Assembly (NCBI RefSeq): GCF_963678635.1
Contig: NC_087063.1
Coordinates: forward strand, 32,748,599-32,812,598
Source of the DNA: Symsagittifera roscoffensis
Taxonomy: Eukaryota > Xenacoelomorpha > Acoela > Convolutidae
DNA: 64,000 nucleotides
Reading direction: 5' to 3'
How positions within the stretch are numbered: position 1 is the first letter of the stretch; each line of letters opens with the position of its first letter. The position numbers and the translations under genes were made by a program. Below, in pieces: positions 30,229-40,272 of the stretch. Below the pieces are notes generated by a model. It was given only the letters and a program-made list of their open reading frames with translations. It did no database searches and was not told the DNA's origin.

Positions 30229-30636
30229 TCAACATTCCAACAAACGAAATAACTTTGGTTTGAATGCTTTAAGAAATAAGCAAAACGCAATACCTGTCAC
30301 GTGACCCAGGTAACAGTTTTTTATTGGACAAGGCAAAACATATGTGTACCCAGGACCGGTATGATTTTTTTCTTGCAAATATCCCGCTGCGTCATGCAAT
30401 ATAGCATGTATTCTAAGAAACTTGAAATGTTTCAAGTGTTTGTCGAGCGACGAATTGTCTATTCCAATTAAACCACCATATGGTCTGTTTTTCAAAACAA
30501 AATCCAAATTAATATCAGCATCCAAATACAAACAAGTGGCTAAAAAATACTGAAATCTGACTGATTTGTCTGGATATTGTGATTTTAAGTCTATAAAAAT
30601 TTCATGAATGAGTTTTAAATCGAAAGTTGAAATCAT
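30229..30636 (-). CDS. Unknown 135-aa protein (GGLIGIDNS family), unit 2
   Basis: Identical in translation to 28050-28457. It sits 51 bp after the intact 262-aa gene, so the two could share a transcript. Confidence 0.5.
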   Translation of the reverse strand: MISTFDLKLIHEIFIDLKSQYPDKSVRFQYFLATCLYLDADINLDFVLKNRPYGGLIGIDNSSLDKHLKHFKFLRIHAILHDAAGYLQEKNHTGPGYTYVLPCPIKNCYLGHVTGIAFCLFLKAFKPKLFRLLEC

Positions 30637-30687
30637 GTTTACTGAACTCAATATAATAAAAAGGGAATAATGAAAAGTATGTATCAA

Positions 30688-31476
30688 TTAAAACTTAACT
30701 TTCTCTTCAACAATAAATTTCACAAATAGCACATCAGTATCTACATCAAGTTTTCCATATCCACTTGTCAAAATATCCATTATTTTGCAAAAAGCGGCAG
30801 AATGGGGTCCATTAATTAAACTTTCAAATCTTTTCAAAGTTTCTGTATTCATCTCATCTGTTTGAACATGTCTGCTTTCTGTATGTTTCTTTGAAACTGA
30901 AGTCGAAACTCTTACGGATTTGTTTGACGTCGACGATGCAGCAGGCGTAACTGTATTATCAATTCGTTTCTGTCCCCCAACGGCCGGAGATTTCTTGCAA
31001 ACGTTTTGATTTGGTGAAGTTTGTTTCTTAGATGATGTTGCAGAAAGCAATAAATTGGGTAAACGTTTTTTGATTGCAGTGAAATCTAACAAATCGAGAT
31101 TGGCTGCAACAGGTTGTGCTGAATAAGTGAGAGCTAGTTTAAGCTTGTCAAATAACTCACCGTTTCCTTTGACATCTTTAGCAGGAGAAACTAAGTATTT
31201 GAAGCAAGTGAAAATACAAGGAACACTGAAACATTTTTGGGAAGGAAAAAATTGGTTTAATTGTTCCTCTGAATCTACTTGAATCAATATATGGTAATGA
31301 ATTTTTTTTTCATTCTCGACTGAAAAAGGGCAATATTCAGATTTGAAGTGGCTTCCAAAAACATAATTTTTAAAAGTAGATAAATTAGGAATTTTTTCAG
31401 TGATAACAAATTTGAAATTTGGTTGAAATTTTTTGAAATAATCAGGTAACACAACTTCGAACATAGCTTCTGCCAT
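30688..31476 (-). CDS. 262-aa protein with HUH-like motif
   Basis: Starts MAEAMFEVVLPDYFKK. The N-terminal 110 residues suggest a small alpha/beta domain: FKFVITEKIP could be Rep motif I, IHYHILIQV matches the His-hydrophobic-His (HUH) metal site of rolling-circle Rep / relaxase endonucleases, and FKYLVSPAKD could be the Tyr motif, though the usual Lys three residues after Tyr is missing. A Ser/Thr/Lys-rich linker and a short helical C-terminal domain follow. There is no helicase domain. If real, it might nick DNA or bind termini; it may equally be a chance motif. It is the second gene of the accessory block. Confidence 0.5.
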   Translation of the reverse strand: MAEAMFEVVLPDYFKKFQPNFKFVITEKIPNLSTFKNYVFGSHFKSEYCPFSVENEKKIHYHILIQVDSEEQLNQFFPSQKCFSVPCIFTCFKYLVSPAKDVKGNGELFDKLKLALTYSAQPVAANLDLLDFTAIKKRLPNLLLSATSSKKQTSPNQNVCKKSPAVGGQKRIDNTVTPAASSTSNKSVRVSTSVSKKHTESRHVQTDEMNTETLKRFESLINGPHSAAFCKIMDILTSGYGKLDVDTDVLFVKFIVEEKVKF

Positions 31477-31490
31477 TTTGTAAAGGAAAA

Positions 31491-31862
31491 TTAATTCGGG
31501 TCGTGCTTGAAATCCTTTGTGTTTGAGGAAAGTTGAGATTTCCTGGCTCGTTTACAGTTAGATTGTGGTTTGTCTTTGTTTTCAACAGTATCAGAAATTT
31601 CACTTGTTTGCGCTCGGATTGACTTTCCCGACTTTAGTAATTTTGAAAATTCTTCGCTGCTTAAGGAAAGTCTTTGTACACATTCAAATTCAGCGCCTTC
31701 AGCTGCTTTTTTGAAAACTTTCAGGAATACATAAGTTCCAGTTTGGTCATATGTTTTCAATGTAGCACGCACTAGTCTTTTACTGTTTTCCGAAATATCG
31801 AAATAGCAATCGCCAAAATCTTTATCTGCATCTGCTGTGGTGCTTGTTTTGGTTTTATTCAT
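31491..31862 (-). CDS. PC4-like ssDNA-binding candidate (123 aa)
   Basis: Starts MNKTKTSTTADADKDF. The middle (VRATLKTYDQTGTYVFLKVF, then RLSLSSEEFSKLLKSGKS) follows the PC4/p15 layout: strands with an aromatic-rich 'YVxxRxFxK' type segment, then 'GxxLSxEEWxxL' and a helix. PC4 proteins bind single-stranded DNA and affect transcription and replication. The C-terminal 40 residues are charged. It is the first gene of the minus-strand accessory block, 14 bp upstream of the 262-aa gene. The match is by pattern only. Confidence 0.45.
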   Translation of the reverse strand: MNKTKTSTTADADKDFGDCYFDISENSKRLVRATLKTYDQTGTYVFLKVFKKAAEGAEFECVQRLSLSSEEFSKLLKSGKSIRAQTSEISDTVENKDKPQSNCKRARKSQLSSNTKDFKHDPN

Positions 31863-31974
31863 TGTAACGAGTAAATTTTCAAAGTAACTTGATTCAAAAC
31901 TGAATAGAAAGAAATGAATGGTTCCGATTGATTGTATATGTCTGCAAAAGAAAGCGGCGTTGTATCTATTTTAA

Positions 31975-31983
31975 TTTATATAC
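31975..31983 (-). promoter_or_regulatory. TATA-like box for the accessory block
   Basis: Minus strand reads GTATATAAAT about 115 bp upstream of the 123-aa gene start, in the divergent intergenic region 31863-32348. The position suits a promoter for the minus-strand block. Confidence 0.4.
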
Positions 31984-32348
31984 ACATGTAATTTATATCG
32001 CAAAGATATTGGATTGCAATTTAGTTCACATGGATAAGTATTTTGTGCATGTACAACTGATAAGAATTTTAATGGGTGTTAAAGGTCACAATGTTTAAAC
32101 GTTATTTTTGATACAAGCTATTTGTTTGAATGCAATTTAGATAAACATAGAATACCACCCAAGGTAACATAAGTATTTTACACGCCCTCCCTTATTAAAC
32201 CGATTAAAAACTACATAGGAGGTCTTGAAATTTCTAATTTTAGAAGAACCAATCCCTATTTTAATCTCTTGAGGCGTTTTCACAATTCATTTCAGTTTCA
32301 TTTCTCTCCGCGTTACGTTTGTCATTTTCTTCCAACTTTTCTTCAAAA

Positions 32349-32984
32349 ATGCCTTGTTATATTATTGCCGGATATTCCAATTACGAAAGAACCATTTTTT
32401 ATGAAACCGTTCACGGTAATTTTGTAGCAATAATTAACGAAGAAAAAAGTTTCAATTCTGATGAGTGGACTTGTACTCATCACGTTATGATTCCCAAAAA
32501 TTTTTTACATTTATTCAGTAAACTTTCCTTAAAAAATTCAAAGAAAGACGAAGAACTGAATATAAAGTATTTGAGTTACCTTACAAATTCTGGTAAATAT
32601 ACGGATCCTGACGAGCCTCTTGCTCTTCAGGTTGATATTTCAACTTTATCAAAACCAGTAAAAAAAATTTTGTATAAATACGATTGTGATGTTACTCCGA
32701 TGTGTGAAAACCAATTAGAATACTTTGAAGAAATTGAATTTTTTGATCGTTTATGGGGAATGGAACAAATTGAGTCACCATCAGTAGTTACCCCGAAAGC
32801 TGATCCTTCCCCTGTAGTTTCACCATGGCTTGACGAACCGGGTTGCTCAACTCCAAAGCGTACCCCTGTGGCTACTGTGAGCAACCACATGGAAAACTTA
32901 ACCCCTTCTCTCTGTCTAGCGCCAAAGAAAAAAAGGAAGTTAACAACACTAGAGAAAGCGCAGGAGTATTTGGACCTTATATAA
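32349..32984 (+). CDS. Unknown protein with classical nuclear localisation signal
   Basis: 211 residues from the ATG at 32349 (MPCYIIAGYSNYERTIF); the longer frame uses TTG. The N-terminal half looks globular (WTCTHHVMIPKNFLHLF). The C-terminal third is Pro/Ser-rich and carries PKKKRKL, a classical monopartite NLS. It is transcribed divergently from the accessory block and points towards polB, so it may be an early regulatory or replication-associated protein. I do not recognise its family. Confidence 0.55.
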   Translation: MPCYIIAGYSNYERTIFYETVHGNFVAIINEEKSFNSDEWTCTHHVMIPKNFLHLFSKLSLKNSKKDEELNIKYLSYLTNSGKYTDPDEPLALQVDISTLSKPVKKILYKYDCDVTPMCENQLEYFEEIEFFDRLWGMEQIESPSVVTPKADPSPVVSPWLDEPGCSTPKRTPVATVSNHMENLTPSLCLAPKKKRKLTTLEKAQEYLDLI

Positions 32985-34420
32985 CTTTGAAACTGAGGTT
33001 GAGTTTTTTTGATTTTTGTTTGTATTTATTGTGTATAATAATTTAACTTTAAAATTGAGTTTGAGTTTGTATCTTGTATTTGTTCATTAATTATCACACG
33101 ATTGGGTTCTGATTAAAAATTTATTTCAAAAGCCTTTAAAAATTGAAGTTACAAAATCATTTATTTTTATTAAATTGACTTTTTTTTTTTCAATTAAAAA
33201 CAAAAAAAAAATCCGTAAAATTTTCATTTTTTCCACAAATAGGATTTAACATATTAACATTGAAGTTCTTATTTACATTAGTGATCTTGACAAAAAACTG
33301 AAAAGCATCCATATATATATGCTAATTTTTAGAAAACAAGATTAAAAAAATCAAATTCGTTTTTTGAAAAAAGATAATTAACGTCAAAAAAAAAAACTGT
33401 AAAAAAATAATTTTGGATGAAAACTTATGTTGTCATATGTTTATTCAAATAGTTATCATACAAATTAAACATAATGAAAAATAGTATAAAAGATGTTTAA
33501 AACCAACTTTTTGATAAAAATAATTATTTTTTTTAAGGTTTTTTAGTTAAAAATTTGATTTTTTAATTACAAAAAGGAAAAAAAAGCATTAATTTTTTTC
33601 TTTTTTTACAAATTGGAGTTACCATTTGATCATTGATACTGTTGTCTCCAAAAATGGTCATATTGAAAAAAATACAAGTATTCATCATCATGCAAAATAT
33701 TTGAGAAAAATAATAAAAATCAAACTTTTTAATTGATGACTCATCGTTTTTTCATTTTTCCGAAAAAATGCGATTTTCAACCAGAAGACGCAATTTTTTA
33801 TTATGAGCAAGTGGTGTTATTATGAAAGTGCATTGAGGGGCACGACTAATGAGATTGTGGGAGTAGATGTTTTTTCATTAGTCTTCGAGAAAAACGCTAA
33901 TCCCCTTAATCCCCCCTAAAACAACGAACTCATTTCTCTTTACAGAAAAGTATTTTTTCGGACTTTTTTTTCAACTCGAAAGACAACTGAGACAAATTCA
34001 TGGTGATATGGACCGTGCGACCGCTCCGTGATTGACATCATTGATAACAATGCGCCTGGAAAGTTAAAAAACTGTCATTTTTTAGATTTTGCTTTACTTA
34101 TTCATCATTTCAACTGTTTTTGATACTAATTTTGACGTTTTTATAGGATATTCTGTCCCCATGACAACTGGGATATTTAGGATCTATCATGTGTTGTGAC
34201 ATGCTCAACTTTTATTTGCAATTTCGAAAATTTCATCAATTTATAATTTGAATTGATAAAATATAAAATTAAAACTTTTCTATCTTGGCTCTAAAATCAT
34301 TTTGGATTAAAATTTAGCCCAAACTTGGTTGGCTTAGATTAATTTCTATCGTTTGTAATAATTATTAACGTTTCAAACAACAATTTATCTGTTTCGTCCA
34401 ATCGAATTTGAGTTTGCCAG
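32985..34420. other. Long AT-rich intergenic region before polB
   Basis: About 1.4 kb with no credible ORF. It contains many T and A runs and a 9-bp inverted repeat GACTAATGA / TCATTAGTC at 33844-33883. It could include regulatory DNA. Confidence 0.5.
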
Positions 34421-34495
34421 TTATGGCGGGAAATTCAAATCTAATTCAAATTTTGGCGGGAACTTTAATTCAAATTCAAAATTACGCGCGCAAAA
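34421..34495 (+). promoter_or_regulatory. E2F-like site cluster upstream of polB
   Basis: TTATGGCGGGAAA at 34421-34433 and TTTTGGCGGGAACT at 34451-34464; the second contains the exact E2F consensus TTTGGCGGGAA. A GCGCGCAAAA at 34486-34495 is a weaker relative on the other strand. They lie 130-205 bp upstream of the polB ATG, interleaved with AATTCAAAT repeats. E2F sites drive S-phase genes, and adenovirus early promoters use them. Function here is inferred. Confidence 0.5.
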
Positions 34496-34625
34496 CACAA
34501 ACCGTTTTCTCTACAATTGGTAGACGAACAGTTATGCTTCTCATTTACTGTTGTTTCTGAGTGTAATTTGAGATCACTTGATTCTTTTTCTTTCTTAAAA
34601 TCAATAGCTTAACTTATTTCAAAAA

Positions 34626-37600
34626 ATGTTCAAATGCAATTTTTGTCCACTGAAATATGCAAATAAGAGCAATAGAAGTCGCCATGAGCGTGACAAACAT
34701 TTTGTTGAAAAAGGACTTATTGTTTATCGATGCAATGAGTGTTCATTCACGGCTCAAATGCTTTCAAATTTACAAAAACATATTCTTCACACTCATGGTC
34801 AACTTGGAGGTGTTTGTGATTATTGTCATTTGGGATTTCATTCGCCCAAAAACTTATCAGCTCATTTACTAGCAACCCATGGTCTACCTGTTATGAGAGC
34901 TGCCTCTGCTGATTTAGCCACTACAAGTGCCGCTGCTAATGCTGCTCTCGGTGATGTGCATGCTGTCGATGAAGACGAAATCAACGGCACCAATCTTCAA
35001 AAAAGTGAGTCTGCTTTTTTCGGTGTTCTTGAAACGTATGTGATCGGCGGAAACCAACCCATGGATGAAACTCAGCCGATTGACCTTTTGCAGTTTATGC
35101 AAGAGAAAAAAGATGAAATTCAAAGTCTCATAATCGATCGAGTTGCAGAAGGACCTAGAAAAGTTCAGTTCAGCGCTAATTTAGGTTTGGTAAAACCTAA
35201 AGTAATAAATGACTCTAGTAAAACTGAGCACGACGAGCGGATTGACATTTATGCAAACTCTGATATGAAACCTGTGATGAGCTTAGGATTAGAAGATGAT
35301 GAGTTTTTTGAAATGGTCGAAAAAATGCAAGCAGTTTTGGAGACTTTTGCATCTTATGGAAGCGGTTGGGTTTTGCAACATGTAATTCAAGTTTTTGTTA
35401 AACTTGCAAAGTTTTCACCAATCCGTGGGTCATCTTATATTGACTTGCCTTTTCGAATTCGAATGTCCCAGAATTTGATAAACATTAGAAATCACGAAGA
35501 TAATAATTGCTTCGAACTTTGCTTTACCGCTGCTTATAGTCTGAAGCATGGTGTTGACCTACTTCTAACTGATCAACAAAAAGCGAACCCAGCAGCTGCG
35601 CGGACACAACCTGATACATACACTGCAGAAAGTGCACACAAAGCCCAAGGTAATTTTGATTCACCCATGAGTTTCGCTTCAATTGGAAAATTTGAACAAC
35701 TTAACGACGTGCGGGTAAATGTGTTCCAGTACCACAAGGGAGATTTGTTGCCTATGTATATATCAAAACGACCAAACCAAGATAACAGCACCCAAACTGA
35801 AATATTTGACATGGACCTGCTTCTCTTGTATGAGCCTGCAAAGCATCACTATGTACTTATAATCGATTTGTTAAAGTTCATCTGCGAAATCAAAGGGTGT
35901 AAGTATCGCCCAATTGCACGTTTATGTAGAAACTGCTTTCACATTAGTTGGAGTGATGAAACTCACGAGCAACACATCCAGTGTTGTAAGGATCATGAAC
36001 CTGCTCTAGTAGTCATGCCTTCAGCAGAAAAAGGTACCAACAGATACGAGTTCAAAAACCTCCAGGCCTTGTGGTTTGTACCACTTGTGATTTATTTTGA
36101 TTTTGAATCATTTCTGAAACCTGTAGATTCTTGTCCTGATAATCCATCGCGATCATCTACCCGAGTTGTACAAAAACACGAAGCTTGTGGGTATTCATTG
36201 GCTGTAATTGAGCACGGAAATTCACAGCCCTACTTCTTTGACTATGACAGCTCTGATCAATGCATGAAAAAGTTTCTCAATCAGTTGCATCAATTAGCGA
36301 GAGAGATATATGATCAAAAGCGACGGTTTCCTCAATTTCTAGAAAGCCAAGAATCGTTGAACAAAGAAAACACATCAACATGTTGGATTTGCTGTATACA
36401 TTTTACCAATGAGCACGAAAAATGTCTTGACCATTGCCATTTTTCTGGAAAATTTTTGGGATGGGCACATGAAAAATGCAACCTCGCAAGACGAACTGTA
36501 AATTTCACCCCAGTCATTGGACATAACATCCAGAACTATGACCTTCACCACATTTGTCTCGCATTGCATGAATGCGAGCCAACAAGTACAATGAGTGTTA
36601 TACCTAGCACCGACGAAAAATATATATCGTTAAGCATTGGAGTCCTAATTAAAACTATAAAAAGGAAAAACGGATCCGAGCAAAAAGTTTTTGAATACCT
36701 CAGATTTATTGACTCATGCAAGTTTTTGAATTCTTCCTTGCAAAAATTGGTTGATAATCTACCAGCGGAAAAAATGTCAGTTTTGAACAAGTATTTTGCA
36801 AACGAGACGGAGGAGCAACGGTGTCTGATACGACAAAAAGGTTTCTACCCTTATTCGTACATGACCAAAAGAGAAAAATTTGCAGAAAAAGAATTGCCTC
36901 CTTTGCAAAATTGGTCCGATGTTTTGAATGGAGGAAAAGTTGCAGTTTCACAAGCGGATCTGGAGCATGCAAGGAAAGTTTTTAGAATGTTCAAATGTCA
37001 AAACTTGGAGGATTATCACAACTTGTATCTCAAGTGTGATACACTCCTTCTTGCTTGCGTCTTTGAAGAATTTCGACAAATTAGTCACCAAACTTATGGT
37101 CTGGACTGCGCGCACCATTTTAGTGCTTCAAACTTAGCTGGAGACGCCTTCAAACGTATCTGCAAAGACTCGAATGTTCAGCTTTTATCAGACCGCAGGC
37201 ATCTCGAAATGGTCGAGAATATGATGCGAGGTGGTACTGCATCCGTGTTCCATAGTCGCTTTTTCAAAGCCAACAACAAAGAATGCCCCGACTTCAACCC
37301 AGATCAACCTAGCACCTACGGGTTTATGATCGATGCAAATAACCTCTATGGCGGCGTCATGCAAACGGAGAAATTACCGGTGCGTAACTTTGAGTTAATA
37401 GAGCATATAGAAGACGAGGTGATTGTGAACCAAATCCTCAACATGACTGAAGACTCTTTGATTGGATTTATATTGGAAGTTGATCTCGAGTACCCAGAAG
37501 AACTGCATGAGGATCATCAAGATTACCCTTTAGCTCCTACTAAAGAAAGTGTACCCCAGGATTGGTTGAGTCCCTACCAAACGAATTTACTCGAGCAGAT

Positions 37601-38367
37601 GAAAAATCAAGACATTGCAAGACGTTCAATTGGAAAGACCAAAAAGTTACTGCAGACGCTGCATGACAAGTCAAACTATACAATTCATTACAAACTATTG
37701 CAATTGTTTGTTAGGTTGGGACTTAAAGTTAAAAAAGTGCACCGTGTGCTGAAGTTTGAACAAGAAGCATGGTTAGAACCATACATCACATTGAACACGA
37801 CTAAACGACAACAAGCTAGAAATAAATTTGAGGAGGATTTGTACAAACTACTGAACAATTGTGCTTATGGGAAAACATGCGAGTCGAAGCGCAAACGGAT
37901 GCTTGTTCGAATAGTTAGAGATTATCATGCCGCTTTGCGAGAAATTAGTGCATTCGAATTTAAATCCTACAAAATTTTTGGAGAAAACTTGGCAGCGTTC
38001 ACTTCGAACCCAACAAAAATCTATTGGGATGTCCCAACAATTGTGGGAGCTAGTGTTCTTGAGTTAGCAAAGTTTCACATGTATAAATTTCATTACGATA
38101 TAATGAAACCAAATTTTGAATGTCAACTACTGTATTCTGATACAGACAGTCTCCTGTACCAAGTCAAAAGTGAAGATTTATACCGAGAAATTTCCGAAAA
38201 AAGGAATATTTTGAATGAACTTGACTTGTCAAATTACCCGAAGAACCACCCTCTCTACGACCCAAAAAACAAAATGGTTGTTTTAAAATTCAAGGATGAG
38301 TTTCCAGGAGACATTATAACCGAGTTTATATCCCTCAAACCCAAGCTTTATTCCATTTTGTCCAGAG
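34626..38367 (+). CDS. polB: DNA polymerase B, protein-primed type, exon 1
   Basis: 1,247 codons of exon 1. Three C2H2 zinc fingers come first (Cys4/Cys7/His20/His25; Cys36/Cys39/His52/His57; Cys64/Cys67/His80/His85). A domain with NNCFELCF and HHYVLI (Cys...His, peptidase-like layout) follows at about 298-415. An endonuclease-VII-like zinc patch (CLDHCHFSGKFLGWAHEKCN) lies near 595-615. Exo I is YFDFES (about 490) and Exo II GHNIQNYD (about 632). Polymerase motifs are IDANNLYG (about 903), NNCAYGKT (about 1078) and YSDTDS (about 1170). It replicates the element, presumably with protein priming. The coding sequence breaks at a donor (AG then GTAATT) at 38368 and resumes at 38983. Confidence 0.95.
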
Positions 38368-38982
38368 GTAATTAATTAATTTCTATTTGCCTTATTTGTG
38401 AGCACGAATTTCAAAAAATTTTGATTTTTTGTGGAATTTTTTTTGGAAAGCAATTTCTATTTGTGGGCGAAAAAATTTTTTTTTTGTGGGCGAAAATGTT
38501 TTTTGTGGGCGATTTTTTTTTTTTTTGTGGGCGAAAATTTTTTTTTTTTTTGAGGGCGAAAAAAATTTTTTTTGTGGGCGATTTTTTTTTGTGGGCGAAA
38601 TTTTTTTTTTTTTTTTGTGGGCGATTTTTTTTTTGCGGACGATTTTCTTTTTGTGGACAATTTTTTTTTTTTTGGAAAAAAAAAATTTTTTTTTGTTCGA
38701 AAAATTTTTCGGGCGAAAAAGTGTTTTTTTTTTTTTGCAAAAAATTTTTTAATTTTTTTGGGGATTTTTTTTTTTGTGTTGGTCGATTTTTTTAATGATG
38801 ACTAATTTTTAAGGTCACACCTGGCCTTCATGTCATTTTTTTTTGTTGCACCTGACCTTCAAGTTAACATGATGTAGCTCCTAAAAAACACAAAACCACA
38901 GATTGCATTTGGTTCTTTTTTTACCACCACACATTAGTGATCATCAAAAAATTGATTAGAAATCATATAATTATATTTATAG
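38368..38982 (+). other. Apparent polB intron with T-rich GTGGGCGA repeats
   Basis: GT at 38368-38369 and AG at 38981-38982 bound 615 bp. Using these sites keeps the reading frame (phase 1) and joins the two conserved parts of PolB. The intron has about nine copies of GTGGGCGA separated by T runs (38461-38640). Open frames here on both strands are low-complexity artefacts. Confidence 0.6.
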
Positions 38983-39716
38983 ATTGCAGAAAATTATCGG
39001 CGAAGGGTGTATCGAAAGCTGCTCAGAAGATGTTGAGCCATCAGCGATATCGAGACACCTTGACCTCTGGCTCGTTATTCAAAACTGAAAACAGTCGAAT
39101 CGCATCCGAGTCACACAATCTGCAAACAGTGACTTCGACGAAAACATCGTTATCAGCTTTTGATGACAAACGCTACATCCTCGATGATGGTCAGCAGACT
39201 CTTCCCTACGGTCACAAAAACATCTTGGGTCAAACTGTGATTGGCATTGATGATAGTGATGACAACACAGCCGCTGTTAATTCTGACCCAACCGATGATG
39301 ACGATTTGGAAAAATGGATGCCATTTTTTGAAGATCGTCAACAGCCAGTGTCGTGGGATTGTGACGATTTCCTAGATGGGGTGTCTGAAGAATTCGCTAA
39401 CACTCAAAACATTAATTGGGACCATCCGGAAATTGATGATGAATACTCTGAGGATAGTTTTGCTGTTGAGAACACACAACCACATCGCTCGCTTCGACAA
39501 CTGATGGACCAGGTCAATAGCAGTTGGCAAACTCCAGACCCCGGTCTGATTCGGGCAGCAGAAACCAACGACAGTGATATTGATAGCGGGGATATCGCGG
39601 ATCTGGAGGCCAATACTTCCGATGAGGACGAGTCGTCATTCTTCAACGATTCGTTTTTCGATTATGAAGCAGTTGAAGTAGAAGAACCACGGTCAAAAAA
39701 TCGACGAATAGATTAA
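38983..39716 (+). CDS. polB: DNA polymerase B, exon 2 (thumb end and acidic tail)
   Basis: About 244 codons. It opens with KLSAKGVSKAAQK and ends its conserved part with SAFDDKRYILDDG and LPYGHKN, the usual C-terminal end of Polinton PolB. A further 160-170 residues are strongly acidic (for example DPTDDDDLEKW and EANTSDEDESSFF) and are not part of the normal polymerase. They may bind a partner such as a clamp or histones, or may be a fused second protein. A basic NRRID follows at the very end. The poly(A) signal AATAAA is at 39752-39757. Confidence 0.8.
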
Positions 39717-39751
39717 AACACAAAAAACACCACATTAACTTTTGTATAGTA

Positions 39752-39757
39752 AATAAA
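39752..39757 (+). terminator. Poly(A) signal after polB
   Basis: AATAAA 35 bp past the polB stop codon, on the coding strand. Confidence 0.55.
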
Positions 39758-40055
39758 ATTCAGTTATTTAATATGAGAATTGTCTGTACATAAAATTTGA
39801 CCTACCGCTATTCCGCGTTTAGTGTGTATTTAAGTGCGAGATTTTGTTCAGCTTTGGAACTCAGTTAATCTGGGATATAAACATTTTCATTTAAGCGATA
39901 GTGTCTTAAGCATACTTTTGTATGTATTTGTATGTAATTTGAGTTTGAATCAAAGTTTTAAGAAGAATTGAGCAAACAGTCTATAGCGCAGTTAAACACT
40001 CCAGCTGGTTTCAGAACGAAGATTTGGCAAATCCTTTCCCGCACCAAACATGTAA
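39758..40055. other. Right subterminal non-coding region of Polinton
   Basis: About 300 bp between the polB poly(A) signal and the right TIR. No gene or repeat recognised. Confidence 0.5.
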
Positions 40056-40266
40056 CCACAACGTTCAGTGGGAATACTCAATAATATACCGAAGTTTTAC
40101 ATGAGGACTATTAGGTATAAAATTATACATGGTGACAATTAGGATTATTACATGGTGACCATTGCTGATCATTTAATACATGGTGACCATTATGATTTAT
40201 ACCTAATGGTCATCCATGTATGACAACCCCCCCCCCCCGATCCTAACGCACTATATGCATACTACT
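40056..40266 (-). repeat. Polinton right terminal inverted repeat
   Basis: 211 bp, inverted match to 19323-19590. It has a C-tract at about 40227-40238 and one fewer internal 57-bp subrepeat than the left TIR. Confidence 0.92.
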
Positions 40267-40272
40267 ATAGCA
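40267..40272 (+). repeat. Polinton target site duplication, right
   Basis: ATAGCA, direct repeat of 19317-19322. Confidence 0.93.

Larger units (their letters stand above)
28906..31080 (+). repeat. Tandem duplication unit 2 (2,175 bp)
   Basis: Second unit of the tandem pair. Its right end runs into unique sequence that completes the 262-aa gene, so this unit together with 26578-26874 represents the ancestral arrangement. Confidence 0.95.
19323..40266 (+). mobile_element. Polinton/Maverick (adintovirus-like) element, 20,944 bp
   Basis: Bounded by inverted repeats starting AGTAGTATGCATATAG and by the 6-bp duplication ATAGCA. It encodes rve integrase, protein-primed-type PolB, packaging ATPase, adenain-like protease, major and minor capsid proteins and a basic core protein: the full hallmark set. 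The paralogous retroelement copy at 51696 lacks the insertion. Main ORFs are open. One internal 2.18-kb tandem duplication and one polB intron are the departures from a simple layout. Confidence 0.97.

Noticed and set aside
38411..38805. Several overlapping ORFs on both strands (Phe/Gly-rich and Lys-rich)
   Set aside because: Produced by T-run/GTGGGCGA low-complexity DNA inside the apparent polB intron.
20430..39716. LxCxE (Rb-binding) motif searched for in the Polinton proteins because E2F sites were seen
   Set aside because: None found in the readable frames.
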